Assembly: GCA_039000515.1 (NCBI GenBank) | Contig: JBCFYV010000024.1 | Span: 16,830,452-16,894,451, forward strand | DNA length: 64,000 bases | Direction of reading: 5' to 3' | Origin: Timema cristinae | Taxonomy: Eukaryota; Arthropoda; Insecta; Phasmatodea; Timematidae | Part shown: positions 1 to 10,099 of the stretch, in pieces | Layout: the number at the start of each line of letters is the position of its first letter | Numbering within the stretch: position 1 is the stretch's first letter | The notes under the pieces: model-generated | The model's database searches: none | What the model saw: the letters and a program-made list of their open reading frames with translations, nothing else | Told to the model about the DNA's origin: nothing | Position numbers and translations under genes: made by a program

Positions 1-461
1 GTAGTCCTGTGTCCGTAGCCACCTACGTCACTGTGTGTTGTATAAGATACATATGAGAGGGTTCGAATTAGTTTTGGTTCGGAACAGTCGAATGGGACAG
101 TTATTATCGTCCTAGATAATTCAACTACGATATTATATCATCCAGGTTAGTCATGTTATGTACTTATCGTTTCCACTCATTAATTTAAGAGACTTAATTT
201 AGTTTTTCAATTTGTCCTCTTGGTTAAGGTCATTCAGCCATAAATGTTGCACAATTTTAGCACGTGTAGAGTTATAAACTATAAAGAGGGATTCAATTAT
301 TTCAAATAATTACAGTTGACGTCTTATAAGGGGTCAAACTTAAAATGATATGCTTTTTATGTATGATTTGTTAAGGTAAAGTAATTAATGTATGAGGCTT
401 GAATTTATTATTAGTATAAGGTGTACACAATGAAATATTCATATTAATAATATACATTATT
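1..461. other. AT-rich sequence, nothing recognised
   Basis: No reading frame, tandem array or known repeat was recognised. The first 60 bases are less AT-rich than the rest but show no motif I can name. Confidence 0.4.
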
Positions 462-688
462 TTAGCATCGCGTCTTACTAGCCGTTCGGGTTTTATGCAT
501 ATGCACTAGCTACGACAGTGGTTTTAAGGATGAAGGTTATTTTAAGATAAAGTGTACCCGAATTTATGTGGAGGAAGAGAGTAAATCAATTTTGGAAACC
601 CAAACGAGATTCGAACCTCTATCTCCCCGTCATCGCCTGTCTAGTCTACCGCGAGAGTAGCGCCTTAGACTATGTGGCCACCAAAATT
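462..688 (-). mobile_element. SINE-B, near full length, old
   Basis: Read on the minus strand the element runs from the head (GTGGCCACATAGTCTAAGGC, box B GGTTCGAATCTC) through the body with a degraded version of the CCACGCAAATGCGGGT block to the tail, seen on the plus strand as GCGTCTTACTAGCCGTTCGG. Scattered substitutions and a shortened body mark it as an old copy. No convincing target-site duplication remains. Confidence 0.8.
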
Positions 689-840
689 GTTGATAAATAT
701 AGGTATTTCAATGATATATTAATAATATAGTGTATTATTATTATTATTATAAATGATATTATAAATATTTCATTGTGTAAACCTAAGTTTAATATGAGTG
801 TTTAGTTATACTACATGTTAAAATAGTTCAATAAAATATT

Positions 841-1000
841 GATGATCGAATGACCAAGTGGTGAGAGTGAGTGAACCATATTCTAGGAGACCTTGGTTCA
901 AATCTAGGTGGTGATCAAGAATATTCGTGTGTGGATTCATCTTGTTATCCAATTAGTAAATACCTGTAATTTCGAGATGAGTGTGTAGTATTAGCAGTGG
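841..1000 (+). mobile_element. tRNA-like SINE head fragment
   Basis: A box A-like GACCAAGTGGTGAGAG and a box B-like TTGGTTCAAATCTAGG lie about 40 bp apart, the spacing of a Pol III promoter. The sequence beyond does not match the SINE-A/B body closely, so this is either a very old copy or a separate family. Confidence 0.35.
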
Positions 1001-1160
1001 CGTGACGCGAAGTAAAATGTAAAGGTGCAATGGGGGACCTAGAGTGGGATAACATCACCTGTACCGTTTCGCAACACTACACGACACTCCAATGAGTATT
1101 AGGCATATGAAGCTGAGTCAGTTAAAGACGTTTTACGTTAAGTAAGTTTGTAAATACTCA

Positions 1161-1370
1161 TTTCGGTGGCCACATGATCTCAGGCGCTACCCTAGCAGTA
1201 GACTAGACTGCCGATGACAAGGAGATCGAGGTTCGTATCCCAGTCGGGTGTATTGAGTGTTTGGTTTTCACATTCCCTCCACGCAAATGCGGGTGCCTTC
1301 CTAATCCTTAAAACCATTAGCGTAATTAGTACATAAGCGTATAGCCCAAATGGGTAGTAAGATGTGATGA
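1161..1370 (+). mobile_element. SINE-B, near full length
   Basis: The head TTCGGTGGCCACATGATCTC, the diagnostic stretch AGTAGACTAGACTGCCGATG, box B GGTTCGTATCCC, the CCACGCAAATGCGGGT body block and the tail GCGTATAGCCCAAATGGGTA follow in order. About 30 bp of the body before CCTTCCTAATCC are missing. It is among the better preserved SINE-B copies and helps define the consensus. Confidence 0.85.
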
Positions 1371-1575
1371 TGAAAATAAAGTTTGTAGGCTATGTGTTGA
1401 TGAAGTTGGCTTGTTTGGTTAGTTGACGTCAAATACGTCAATAAAAAGTTCAAGATAGCTTCAAAGTATGTACAGGAGGGTTTACTAATCATACTTATGC
1501 ATTTGACTATACTAATAATAACTTATATAATTCAAGCTATCGAACCAAAGGCCTAGGTTTATTTAACTAGCTTAT

Positions 1576-2503
1576 ATAATCAAACCCGGCCACACATTAC
1601 ATGCTGATAATCAAACCCGGCCACACATTACATGCTGATAATCAAACCCGGGCACACATTACATGCTGATAATCAAACCCGGCTACACATTACATGCTGA
1701 TAATCAAACCCGGGCACACATTACATGCTGATAATCAAACCCGGGCACACATTACATGCTGATAATCAAACCCGGTCACACATTACATGCTGATAATCAA
1801 ACCCGGGCACACATTACATGCTGATAATCAAACCCGGCCACACATTACATGATGATAATCAAATCCGGCCACACATTACATGCTGATATTCAAACCCGGC
1901 CAAACATTACATGCTGATAATCAAACCCGGCCAAACATTACATGCTGATAATCAAACCCGGCCACACATTACATGCTGATAATAAAACCCGGCCACACAT
2001 TACATGCTGATAATAAAACCCGGCCACACATTACATGCTGATAATCAAACCCGGCCACATTACATGCTGATAATCAAACCCGGCCACACATTACATGCTG
2101 ATAATCAAACCCGGCCACACATTACATGCTGATATTCAAACCCGGCCAAACATTACATGCTGATAATCAAACCCGGGCACACATTACATGCTGATAATCA
2201 AACCCGGCCACACATTACATGCTGATAATAAAACCCGGCCACACATTACATGCTGATAATAAAACCCGGCCACACATTACATGCTGATAATAAAACCCGG
2301 CCACACATTACATGCTGATAATAAAACCCGGCCACACATTACATGCTGATAATCAAACCCGGCCACACATTACATGCTGATAATCAAACCCGGCACACAT
2401 TACATGCTGATAATCAAACCCGGGCACACATTACATGCTGATAATCAAACCCGGCCACACATTACATGCTGATAATAAACCCGGCCACACATTACATGCT
2501 GAT
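1576..2503. repeat. 31-bp minisatellite, about 30 units
   Basis: A head-to-tail array with unit ATAATCAAACCCGG + CCACACATTACATGCTG. Unit length is 31 bp almost throughout, with occasional 1-3 bp deletions. Variants fall at fixed positions: CCGGCC versus CCGGGC, ACAC versus AAAC, and AATC versus AATA. The AATA variant occurs in consecutive units near 2220-2340, and the combination GATATTC plus CCAAAC appears at two separated places (about 1885 and 2130), which indicates spread by unequal exchange or block duplication. The unit has no open frame of interest. Flanks are AT-rich and show no link to a neighbouring gene. Confidence 0.97.
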
Positions 2504-2572
2504 CAGCAAAAACTTCATCGCAGCTTTGTTGAGCATTTATACACTAATGTACTAATAACTTTAATATGTTGA

Positions 2573-2721
2573 GATGAGAAAGGTTAAATTTAGAGGAAGT
2601 GTACCCGCATGTGTGTGGATATAGAGGGTAAAACCACCTTCAGTACAGCTGACCAGGATTCGAACCCTGATCTCCCTGTCATGGATAGTTTATTTTGTTA
2701 CGAGAGTGACGTCTTAGACCA
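2573..2721 (-). mobile_element. SINE-B, tail missing
   Basis: The body (GAGGAAGTGTACCCGCATGT on the plus strand), box B complement ATTCGAACCCTGATCTCCC and part of the head (GAGAGTGACGTCTTAGACC) are present. The shared tail module is absent. It lies 70 bp to the right of the minisatellite. Confidence 0.7.
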
Positions 2722-2979
2722 AAAGTTAAATATGTCAAAGGTCCAGAATTACAAACTCGGGGCGTGTTGCGGGCCAGAGCCCATAGAAATTGTTTTGCTT
2801 AAATATTTTAAATTATGTAAATAAAAACTTACACAGTCGAGTATTTAAAATGATAAAAAGTATAAAGCATCGTTTGAAATAGTTCTAAGGGTATTTTGCT
2901 ATTCATAGCTATGTAAACACTCAAATTAAACTTTTTTTTTTGTGTGCGTATATAACTGCTGGCTGAATAGTAATATAAA
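2722..2979. other. unassigned spacer
   Basis: AT-rich sequence with short A/T homopolymers. Nothing else was seen. Confidence 0.4.
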
Positions 2980-3216
2980 ATTATTATTATTATTAGCAGT
3001 GCGTCTTACTACCCGTTCGGGTTATACGCACTTACGCTAATGTGTAATGGTAGGGTGATTATGAGATGAAATGGAGGACCTACAGTTTAACGTGGAATCC
3101 GAACCACGGTGGAGGCCTGGCATTCTCCACATTCACAAGTTGTGATTAATACACGTCTTGTCAGAGGTGAAGGAATGGTTTAGTGATCGGATAAATCTGT
3201 GCCGGAACCGAGGTGT
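2980..3216 (-). mobile_element. SINE-C, 5'-truncated in the head
   Basis: On the plus strand it reads (ATT)n, the shared tail GCGTCTTACTACCCGTTCGG, then the C-specific body (GAGATGAAATGGAGGACC, CCACGGTGGAGGCCTGGC, TTGTCAGAGGTGAAGGAA) and stops at TGCCGGAACCGAGG, just short of box B. It carries an 18-bp segment with GTGATTAATACACG that is absent from the copies at 8480 and 56248 but present at 62576, so it belongs to a distinct subfamily. Confidence 0.85.
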
Positions 3217-3249
3217 AATATATATATATATATATTTTTTTTTTAAATT

Positions 3250-3487
3250 TAGCACCGCGTCTTACTACCCTTTCGGGTTATACGCTTTAAGTACTAATTA
3301 CGCTAATGGATTAGGAAGGTTGAATTAGAGGAAGTGAACCCGCATTTGCGTGGAGGGAGAGTGGAAAACCATTTAGGAAAAACCACCCCCAGTTCACCCG
3401 ACCGAGATTCGAACCTCGATCTTCCCGTCCTCGGCGATCGAGCTCAACACGATAAGCGCGTTAGCCAACTACGCCACCGAGGCGGGT
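3250..3487 (-). mobile_element. SINE-A, full length
   Basis: A complete copy from tail (GCACCGCGTCTTACTACCC) to head (AACTACGCCACCGAGGCGGG) on the plus strand. Box A complement CCAACTACGCCA and box B complement GATTCGAACCTC are intact. Few differences from the other SINE-A copies show that it is young. It lies 33 bp from the SINE-C copy in the same orientation. Confidence 0.92.
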
Positions 3488-3517
3488 GAGGAGTAATATA
3501 AAAGTATTGCAGAAAAA

Positions 3518-3728
3518 CGGTGCGGTCAGATATGACTCACTGGCCGGATGCGGTCATGGTTCAAATCCCGAACGAAACGGGCTAAGGGAGTTTTTTGTTT
3601 GAATTATTTCCTATTCTTCCTTCACAACAATGCGAGTATATTTCCTCTAAAAATGCTACCTTCTTCAACCCTATCTCATTAATGTAATTAAATGCAGACA
3701 GTTCGAACGGGTAGTAAGACGCAGTGCA
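3518..3728 (+). mobile_element. SINE-B-like, degraded
   Basis: It has a box B-like ATGGTTCAAATCCC, a reduced body with TTCCTCTAAAAATGCTACC, and a well preserved tail TCGAACGGGTAGTAAGACGC. The head differs from the SINE-B consensus. The tail is better conserved than the rest. Confidence 0.65.
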
Positions 3729-3869
3729 AGATACTATCTAGTTGTGTAGTTCTTCTGAATAAAATCGACTGAATTGTTGCGGCTAATACATATAACACAC
3801 AATCCTTCGTTTCGTGGAAAGTTTCTAAGATAAGGTCACGTCAAGGTAAGACTCTGTGAACGAAATTAC

Positions 3870-4088
3870 AGTCCAATTTTCATAGGAATATCCTTAGTTG
3901 ATTGATAGAAAAATAATAGATCTATTTTCATGTTTTCATGCTTCAAGTAATGTGATCATAGTGTTACCTTGGATTGATCTTCAACACCGACAAAGTAACA
4001 CTTATAATATAGTAGAATATTATCATTTTGGCTGCTGAAAAATATGTTTGTTGTTTAATAAAAGACCCTTTGTAAGAAAATTGGACTG
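3870..4088. mobile_element. TA-flanked MITE with CAGTCCAATTTT ends
   Basis: The left end CAGTCCAATTTTCATAGG and right end AAAATTGGACTG are inverted repeats of about 12 bp, each flanked by TA. This is the arrangement expected of Tc1/mariner-type insertion. The interior contains TAATATAGTAGAATATTATC. A related sequence lies at 28140-28340, and an isolated left end (TACAGTCCCATTTTCATA) is at about 14555. The right end sits only 38 bp from the acceptor of the exon at 4127. The element has no coding capacity. Confidence 0.65.
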
Positions 4089-4126
4089 TAGTTCATGTTT
4101 CCCCTTCATTATCCTGTTCGTTGCAG

Positions 4127-4280
4127 GATGGACTACTTCAAGTTGAGTGAGGATCTGAGTAACTTGAGTTACTCCAGTAAACATCTGGAGGCAGTGCCAG
4201 ACGAGGACCACACTTACATTCTAAAAGCGAGTGGTGAAGCTGGAATTGTCCATTTTAATTTGAGATGCAAAGTCTACAAG
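4127..4280 (+). CDS. candidate coding exon, unknown protein (N-terminal part)
   Basis: A 154-bp segment is bounded by a strong acceptor (pyrimidine-rich tract then TTCGTTGCAG) and a strong donor (TACAAG|GTAGGT). After one base it starts with ATG and stays open for 51 codons, beginning MDYFKLSEDLSNLSYSS and ending NLRCKVYK. The composition is balanced, unlike the low-complexity frames elsewhere. The ATG may be the true start, with the exon opening in the 5' leader, or an internal methionine. The exon ends in phase 0, which fits the frame at 5780. I do not recognise the family; no signal peptide or membrane segment is visible. An apparent 115-codon frame through this site continues past the donor into A-rich sequence and is unlikely to be the product. 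Confidence 0.5.
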
Positions 4281-4889
4281 GTAGGTGTGAATCCAGGGTG
4301 GCCACAACTTTCAGAAAAAAATATTACCCCAATTTTAAACAGAATAAAAAAAAATCCAAATTCTCCTGACTACACATTCTATGATAGCCAAGAATGCAAA
4401 AAAACAAACAAAAAACATCAATACTTCATTTCTAACAAATAAATATTTTTGGAATACACTCGCGCAAATAGAGATTTGTTTAAAACAGTGTATGAATTAT
4501 CATACTGATATATAAAAATTATTTAAGTTCTGTCGCTACTATTTCAGACACAAACTACTACACCGATTGCAGTGAAATTTCGCACGGACCTAACTCGCAC
4601 ATCAAGTCAATTTATAGGGTAATACAAAATTTATTTCAATATGGCGGCTAGAAAATACTACTTTTACAAAAACAACAATTATAAAAGGTGAACACTGATG
4701 AGCATTATATACGGACCGAAGATAGGGAACCAGGTTTAATGTTAGTGCATGTGTCGTGGACGTCAATGACGTCATCAGAAACCGGAAACCCTTCCCAAAC
4801 AATTCATGAGAAATAACAGTTATTTATAAAATAAAATTAGATTAAATAATATTTTGTTTCGAATAAACGGAGTAAAAAAGTATAGGTTT
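4281..4889. other. probable intron, part 1
   Basis: A-rich sequence follows the donor. At about 4540-4600 there is a stretch (AAACTACTACACCGATTGCA) of the kind repeated in many arthropod genomes. No exon signal was seen. Confidence 0.35.
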
Positions 4890-4976
4890 ATTAAACTTAG
4901 GTGGGTCACGAAAGTATGTTGTTCTAAAAAAGAATGGGCCATGGTTCTAGAAAGGTTTAAGAACCATTGGTCTAGG
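4890..4976. mobile_element. hAT-type terminal fragment
   Basis: The sequence GGTGGGTCACGAAAGTATG followed by GGTTTAAGAACCATTGGTCT matches the style of hAT subterminal and terminal sequence (AAGAACCAYTGGT), as in the better preserved element at 40193-40776. No opposite end was found nearby, so only a fragment is called. Confidence 0.45.
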
Positions 4977-5777
4977 TAATTAGTGTAGTACAAGATGGTC
5001 ACAAACGGCGGCCGCTACACCCAATATCATTGCTGAGATAAATGTGGGTCTTCAATCTCTGTCTGTTCACTGTTGCCAAATCTCCTCGCTCTCAGTTGTC
5101 GGGAGGTGGTGTGCTAGTGTAAGGAACAACTGGCAACCTTGATGAACCAGCGTTGCGAAACTTGTGTTATATTTGACGGGAGATTGACCAAACATAGACG
5201 AGAGAATGATAACACTGTTTCTTCAATAGTAACAACGCAGTTTCCTCAGCAATGATAGCCAGTGTACAGGGAAACTAACCTTTACGTGAGATTGAGTAGA
5301 GCTTGATTGACACGTTCGCCAAGAATAGAAAGCTGAATCTGCTTCAGTAGTGCAGCAATTTGCACGCTGCATGTTGCCACATGATACATTGCAATGCTAA
5401 CTTAGAACAGCTGATTATCAAATATTTTATTTTCTAGTGAATAAACATGTATTTTAAATCATTCTCCTGTGGATGTTTTCAAATTATAGCGCTGTGTCGT
5501 GGCACACTCCAATACATCGATATACATCTCCTCAACCACAACGGCCGACGAAACTGTCTGCTTGCTTCTGCCTGAACAGCGCACGCGCTGTCAAATGCGC
5601 ATGCTCGCTGATTTGAGATGGTTGGCTCTGAGATTTGATTGGTTTTTCTGTGCCGAAACATTTCGGGCAAAGTAGACGAAGTAGAGATGAGTTGAATCAT
5701 AGCGAACAGCTAGCGCCGATGAGGCGGAAATTGTGATTGGCTTAGAGCTCCCACGTGACGTTTCTGTTTTACCCTAG
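4977..5777. other. probable intron, part 2, CpG-containing
   Basis: The segment is richer in G+C than its surroundings, especially 5500-5760, where it includes GCGCACGCGCTG and AATGCGCATGCTCG. Short frames on both strands reflect this composition. It could hold a promoter or an unrecognised repeat; nothing decides between these. Confidence 0.3.
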
Positions 5778-5779
5778 AG

Positions 5780-6022
5780 TTTATCGGCGAAGGTGTAGAT
5801 CCACAGTACGACAAAGTAAAATGTTTACAGCGAGGCCGTGTCCTGAAGACGCTGGACCTGCATGTGAGCTTGTTGGATCCCTTGGACAAGTTAGAGATCC
5901 ACAAATGGGTGCGGACCTGCGAGAGACGTGTGGATGCCCAGACGTTCCTGAAAGGTGTTGCAGAGTACGGGGAACTGTCGACCACAAGAAGAAATATTCT
6001 CGGAGTTTGCAGGCACGTTCTG
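5780..6022 (+). CDS. candidate coding exon, unknown protein
   Basis: The plus frame that starts TTT ATC GGC GAA is open for 81 codons to a TAG at 6023. It reads FIGEGVDPQYDKVKCLQRGR at its start and includes LLDPLDKLEIHKWVRTCERR, a plausible globular, helix-rich sequence. Upstream is CTGTTTTACCCTAGAG: using the second AG, the exon starts at 5780 in phase 0 and joins the 4280 donor without a shift; using the first AG it starts at 5778. The 3' limit is uncertain. A GC-type donor (TTTGCAG|GCACGT) at 6012/6013 is possible; otherwise the frame ends at the TAG. There is no in-frame ATG, so it must be an internal or terminal exon or a retro-fragment. Other frames here are also open, but their Arg/Cys/Pro-rich translations look like shadows. 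The family is not recognised. Confidence 0.5.
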
Positions 6023-6025
6023 TAG

Positions 6026-6880
6026 CGAGTAGTAAATGTACGGTTCAATTTTCACTAAAAGAGCCTTTTGGAAAGACATACCTTTTTTGTGGGCAACATC
6101 GTAATATATTATTAGTATTATTTTATAGATATTGATATATTAATAAGACAACTGCAGATCATCATGCATTTAGGTAAGAACCAAAGAAAATAGAAATATA
6201 GAATATTCTAGATGTAGGATAGGATCCTATCTATAAAACTTAGAATGTAGTACACGGCTTGGAAATTGAATAACAGAATCTTACATGACGGTTTTTATTT
6301 TGAATTTAAAAGTATTATAACTATTTTTAATACACATTTTCGATAGCGTTTACGTGAACATTTAATGGAATAACCCAACTCTATTGTTACGGCAATTGAT
6401 AAATTGTTAATCTAATTTCCAGAAGCTATTGGCTATAAAAAAAACTTGGCAGATTTGATCTTTTTTTTAATTGCTTTGATTAATTTTTGTAATATTAATT
6501 TTTTAAGTCCCGAAAAGAACCACTTATTTTGTTCAGAATTTTATTCAAAAATCTAGCCTAATAAATTATATTTGGGGTCTCTAAGTTTAAAAGACACACT
6601 ATAAATTACAGTCATTAATTTATGAAATATTATTTTTCTCAGCATATGTAAGAATTTAAAAGAACTTTCAATACCTACAAAATAATAATTATATGATAAA
6701 ATGTTATCAATGTTTACCGCAAAAAAAAAAGTATTTTCTAAATATTCCTTCTTTCAAAAATTCTACTTTCTATTATGTACTTGTCTAGGATCATAGGTGC
6801 CGGGGAGTTTAAACCCTCTGGGCTTAACTGAGAGCTAGTGTTTTTGTGTTCTTTGATACTCTTTACAGATAAATGTTATT
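6026..6880. other. AT-rich stretch, nothing recognised
   Basis: Homopolymeric A and T runs and short AT palindromes were seen, but no repeat-family match and no credible exon. Confidence 0.4.
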
Positions 6881-7750
6881 GTGCATTGGCACAAATATGG
6901 CAGATTTATTAAGGCGGCCACTTCAGTCAGTGTGAAAGTATCAATTGCGGTCAGGCCACAAAGGCTTCAAACACAATGGTCCGTGTCGTTTTCTGGAACT
7001 ACTTATCTTTCCTGTCTAAGCTTGTATTCCCTACGACCTTCCCCTACAGGCACCCTTTGTCATGTTAATAAGTGGGGAAATAAAACTAAGAAACTTCTTA
7101 GCTAAAGGTTAAGACGAAATCTCGCTGCTAGTTCTCAAATATCTTAACATTTTCTAATGTGAGCCTTTCAAACAATTACTTTATTATTTATTATTTACTA
7201 GGCTACACTGGATCCGACATTTTGTCTTGCAATGTCGGAAGGTGTCTGATGCCCTCTCTTCAACATGGGGTTAAACTGTGGCCCGCACACTGGCTTCAAC
7301 ACTGTCTTTAGACGCCTTTCGAAGTTTTTTCCTTGTCGGACGAAGGTCCCTCAAGTTTCGTATCTCGACAAGACACCTTAAGACGGATTGAATTGCGCAT
7401 GCGCCAGCAGCCGAGATCAGTCACGTGACTACCACATGACCCATAAATGGCGGAAACTCTGCTTTCGTTTGGAAATAGCGGGAATAGGACGAGATATCAA
7501 GGCGTCTAGAGACAAAAAATCATACCCCTACTGCACACACTGCAACCGACGATACTCGATGTTTTGTCTTTAATCAAATGTCGGATCCAGTGTACCCCTA
7601 GCCATAGAGGAACGTTAAATCTAGAGTCCTTTTTCATCAAGACTAATCTCATAGCTTCACAAACATGCTTAAAATGTTGTTGAAAATGAGATAATGTCAC
7701 ATTTTCACACTTTTTATGTTAATAATAAAACTAAACGATAGGGTTGTTAA
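6881..7750 (+). repeat. dispersed repeat R1, split by a MITE
   Basis: The two parts 6881-7197 and 7602-7750 align in order with 51660-52090. Shared anchors include TCATGTTAATAAG, GAAACTTCTTA, CTTTTTCATCA and GCTTAAAA(T/C)GT(T/C)GTTGAA. The class is unknown, with no terminal repeats or coding potential. The interruption is exactly the inverted-repeat element at 7198-7601, which is therefore younger than this repeat. Confidence 0.6.
7198..7601. mobile_element. 404-bp inverted-repeat MITE
   Basis: The left end CTAGGCTACACTGGATCCGA and the right end, read on the minus strand as CTAGGGGTACACTGGATCCG, continue in near-perfect inverted agreement for about 26 bp. A TA dinucleotide sits inside both ends, so the true boundary could be TA|CACTGG. 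The interior contains GCGCATGCGCC at about 7395 and no significant frame. Superfamily is not assigned. Confidence 0.75.
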
Positions 7751-7776
7751 GGAAAAAGAGCCACTTTGGATCTTTA

Positions 7777-8073
<297 letters not shown>

Positions 8074-8159
8074 ATTTTGGTGTGAACCATATTTTGAAAC
8101 AACGTTTCGTAGAATTAAATATTACGTTTTAGCTGAACGTCTGCTTAGCAATTTCCGCT

Positions 8160-8445
8160 TACTGAGGTGGCCCCCTTAAAACCCTTAATCTGTTTGACTA
8201 GCAATAGTGAAGTCCTTGTCACGCAGATCTGTTGGGGCCACGCACTTTTCCATCAGCCGCTTCCAGGACGACGGGTCTTTCAAAGTACGAGCCTGGGAGC
8301 CCGTCATGGGGTTAACGCTATTCGAGGTCAACTGGGTCATCTGCTGGGATGATGTCAGACATCGCATGAAGACAGCCTTTGAGTTCGACATACATGCCCA
8401 AGGTATGGAACAGTGGGCTTGGCTAATTGGAGGAAAATAAGGCAT
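8160..8445. other. moderately GC-rich segment with overlapping frames, unassigned
   Basis: Two plus frames and one minus frame are open across this segment (61, 77 and 93 codons). None is flanked by a clear acceptor or donor, and none gives a sequence I recognise. It lies between a SINE-A and a SINE-C. It may be a decayed coding or transposon fragment. Confidence 0.3.
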
Positions 8446-8479
8446 TTGACTCATACCAGCGATCACTATATATATATAA

Positions 8480-8759
8480 TCACCACGGCTTGAGGTCTAG
8501 GGTTGAGTTATTAGATTTCTGTCCTGGGGGACTGGGGTTCAATCCTCGGTCCCGGCACAGATTTATCTGATTGCCAAACCCTTCCTTCACCTCTGACAAG
8601 ACATCTTGTGAATGTGGGGAAAGCCAGGCCTCCACCGTGGTTCGGATTCCACGTTAAACTGTAGGTCTTCCATTTCATCTCACAATCACCCTACCATTGA
8701 ACATTAGCGTAAGTGCGTATCACCCGAACTGGTAGTAAGATGCTGTGCTAATAATAATA
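8480..8759 (+). mobile_element. SINE-C, full length
   Basis: The head contains box A-like TTGAGGTCTAGGGTTGAG and box B GGGGTTCAATCCTCGG, followed by CCCGGCACAGATTTATCTGA, the C body (GCCAGGCCTCCACCG, TTCGGATTCCACGTTAAAC) and the shared tail ACTGGTAGTAAGATGCTGTG then (AAT)n. Tail substitutions show moderate age. Confidence 0.9.
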
Positions 8760-8761
8760 CT

Positions 8762-8951
8762 ACTTGCTTAGGTTATGCGCATAAATTATAATAATTACTC
8801 TAATGAGGTTGGGTTGAGGAACGAACTACCCTCATTTGCGTGGAAAGAAGAATGGGTAACCATTTAGGAAAAACCATCCTCAGTAGACCCAACCGGGGTT
8901 TGAGCCCCAATATTCTCATCCTCAGCAACCCAGTCTAACACGAGAGTGTGT
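8762..8951 (-). mobile_element. SINE-B, partial
   Basis: On the plus strand: TTACTCTAATGAGG, body CTCATTTGCGTGGAAAGAAG and CATTTAGGAAAAACCATCC, box B complement GGGGTTTGAGCCCC, and part of the head. The tail module is reduced to GCTTAGGTTATGCGCATA. It abuts the end of the SINE-C copy. Confidence 0.7.
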
Positions 8952-9584
8952 AACGTTTAAAACAGATAGTGTGATATATTAATGTTTATTCGCCACCATT
9001 AGGGTGACATTTGTTATCATGATTAAATTGAGTCAAAGTTTGTTATCCAGTATTCATATTAATTTAAAAAAGGGTGCTATCTTATTTTATAAATTAAAAG
9101 TCCTGGTATTTTATAGTTTTTATTATAAGTAATAAAAGTTTTTTGCTCGATATTTCACGAGTTATTGACTTTAATTTAAATGCCCGACTATTATGTCATA
9201 TACACGACAATTCCCGACACGCGAGATTTAGATTCCGGTAAAAACACGGATTAAGATTTACATAAGACTTTACCTACTCGGCTCCTTGTCAGGAAGGAAA
9301 TAAGGAGATGCATACCCTGAAGGGGTAGATCACGGACATTTCTTCTCGAAGCGTCCTAGAAAAAAAGAGGTGCGGTCATCCACGTGCGTCTCTGTTTACC
9401 AAACCTAGTTGTTCTTTTAAACAGAGACGAAGAAAGATGTCGCCACACCTTGCAGCTTAACAACTTAAAACAAATAAATCTTACTACCCGCTCTCATTTA
9501 TTATGTGATTTTGAATACAAATGCAAATAATAAATTAATGGGATGTATAATTCCATATAAGTGGCCACAATAATAAAGACTCGA
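8952..9584. other. unassigned stretch
   Basis: AT-rich to about 9180, then mixed composition around 9230-9450. No frame, tandem array or repeat match was seen. Confidence 0.35.
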
Positions 9585-9730
9585 TTGCCGGTGTAGGGAA
9601 GGTTGAAATTCAAATTTCAGTTGGGTTCTCTGAGCGTCACAGGTTTTACAATCCCTCTCCACATTAAAGCACGCGGGTGCACGTTCTCTAAAGATTCTAC
9701 CTTATCTTAACCTCCTAGATAAGCAGTTAA
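9585..9730 (+). mobile_element. SINE-B body fragment
   Basis: It reads GATTGCCGGTGTAGGGAAGG, a degraded box B (AAATTCAAATTTCAGTTGGG), a body with CAATCCCTCTCCACATTAA and TTCTCTAAAGATTCTACC. Head and tail are missing. Confidence 0.55.
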
Positions 9731-9744
9731 TAACTTCAGCTTTG

Positions 9745-9840
9745 AGCGTGATAATGATTTATCTTTCGGTCGTACTTGAAATCGAACCTTGGACCCTTAG
9801 CTCAATAGGCAGACACGATACCGACCAACCTAGGATGTTT
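9745..9840 (-). mobile_element. SINE-E head fragment
   Basis: On the minus strand: TTGGTCGGTATCGTGTCTGC then GAGCTAAGGGTCCAAGGTTC, a tRNA-like region sharing GAGCTAAGGGTCC with the copy at 59850-60085. It is not a functional tRNA, since no acceptor stem is formed. Confidence 0.55.
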
Positions 9841-10099
9841 GACGACTTACCTAGTTTATAGTTATAGTACTGCGTTTGTTTACCCTGATAGCAGTCTTAC
9901 TTTGACCGTTTACACTATGGCCCTATCTTACACCCTACACCAAGCAAGTTGAACTTGGCACACTGTTATGGTTGTTCTAAGTAAAACCATTCTTAAATAA
10001 TCCAGTTTCAGAAAAAGTACGTTAAATATATCAAAATAAAAAGAAACCAAATGTCTTCTAGTTGAGTGTACGGCAAATAAACCTTACTTATGATGGCAG

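Noticed and set aside
1576..2503. CRISPR array
   Set aside because: Repeats are directly adjacent with no unique spacers; it is a minisatellite in eukaryotic DNA. The same holds for 29003-29755.
5755..6135. 126-codon plus frame and overlapping minus frames of 62-112 codons
   Set aside because: They are shadows of the frame at 5780; translations are Arg/Cys/Pro-rich and lack splice support.
6881..7105. 74-codon plus frame after a TTTACAG
   Set aside because: It lies in dispersed repeat R1, and the frame is not kept in the copy at 51660.
8185..8466. 93-codon minus frame and overlapping plus frames
   Set aside because: Three frames are open at once with no signals and no recognisable family; kept only as an unassigned segment.
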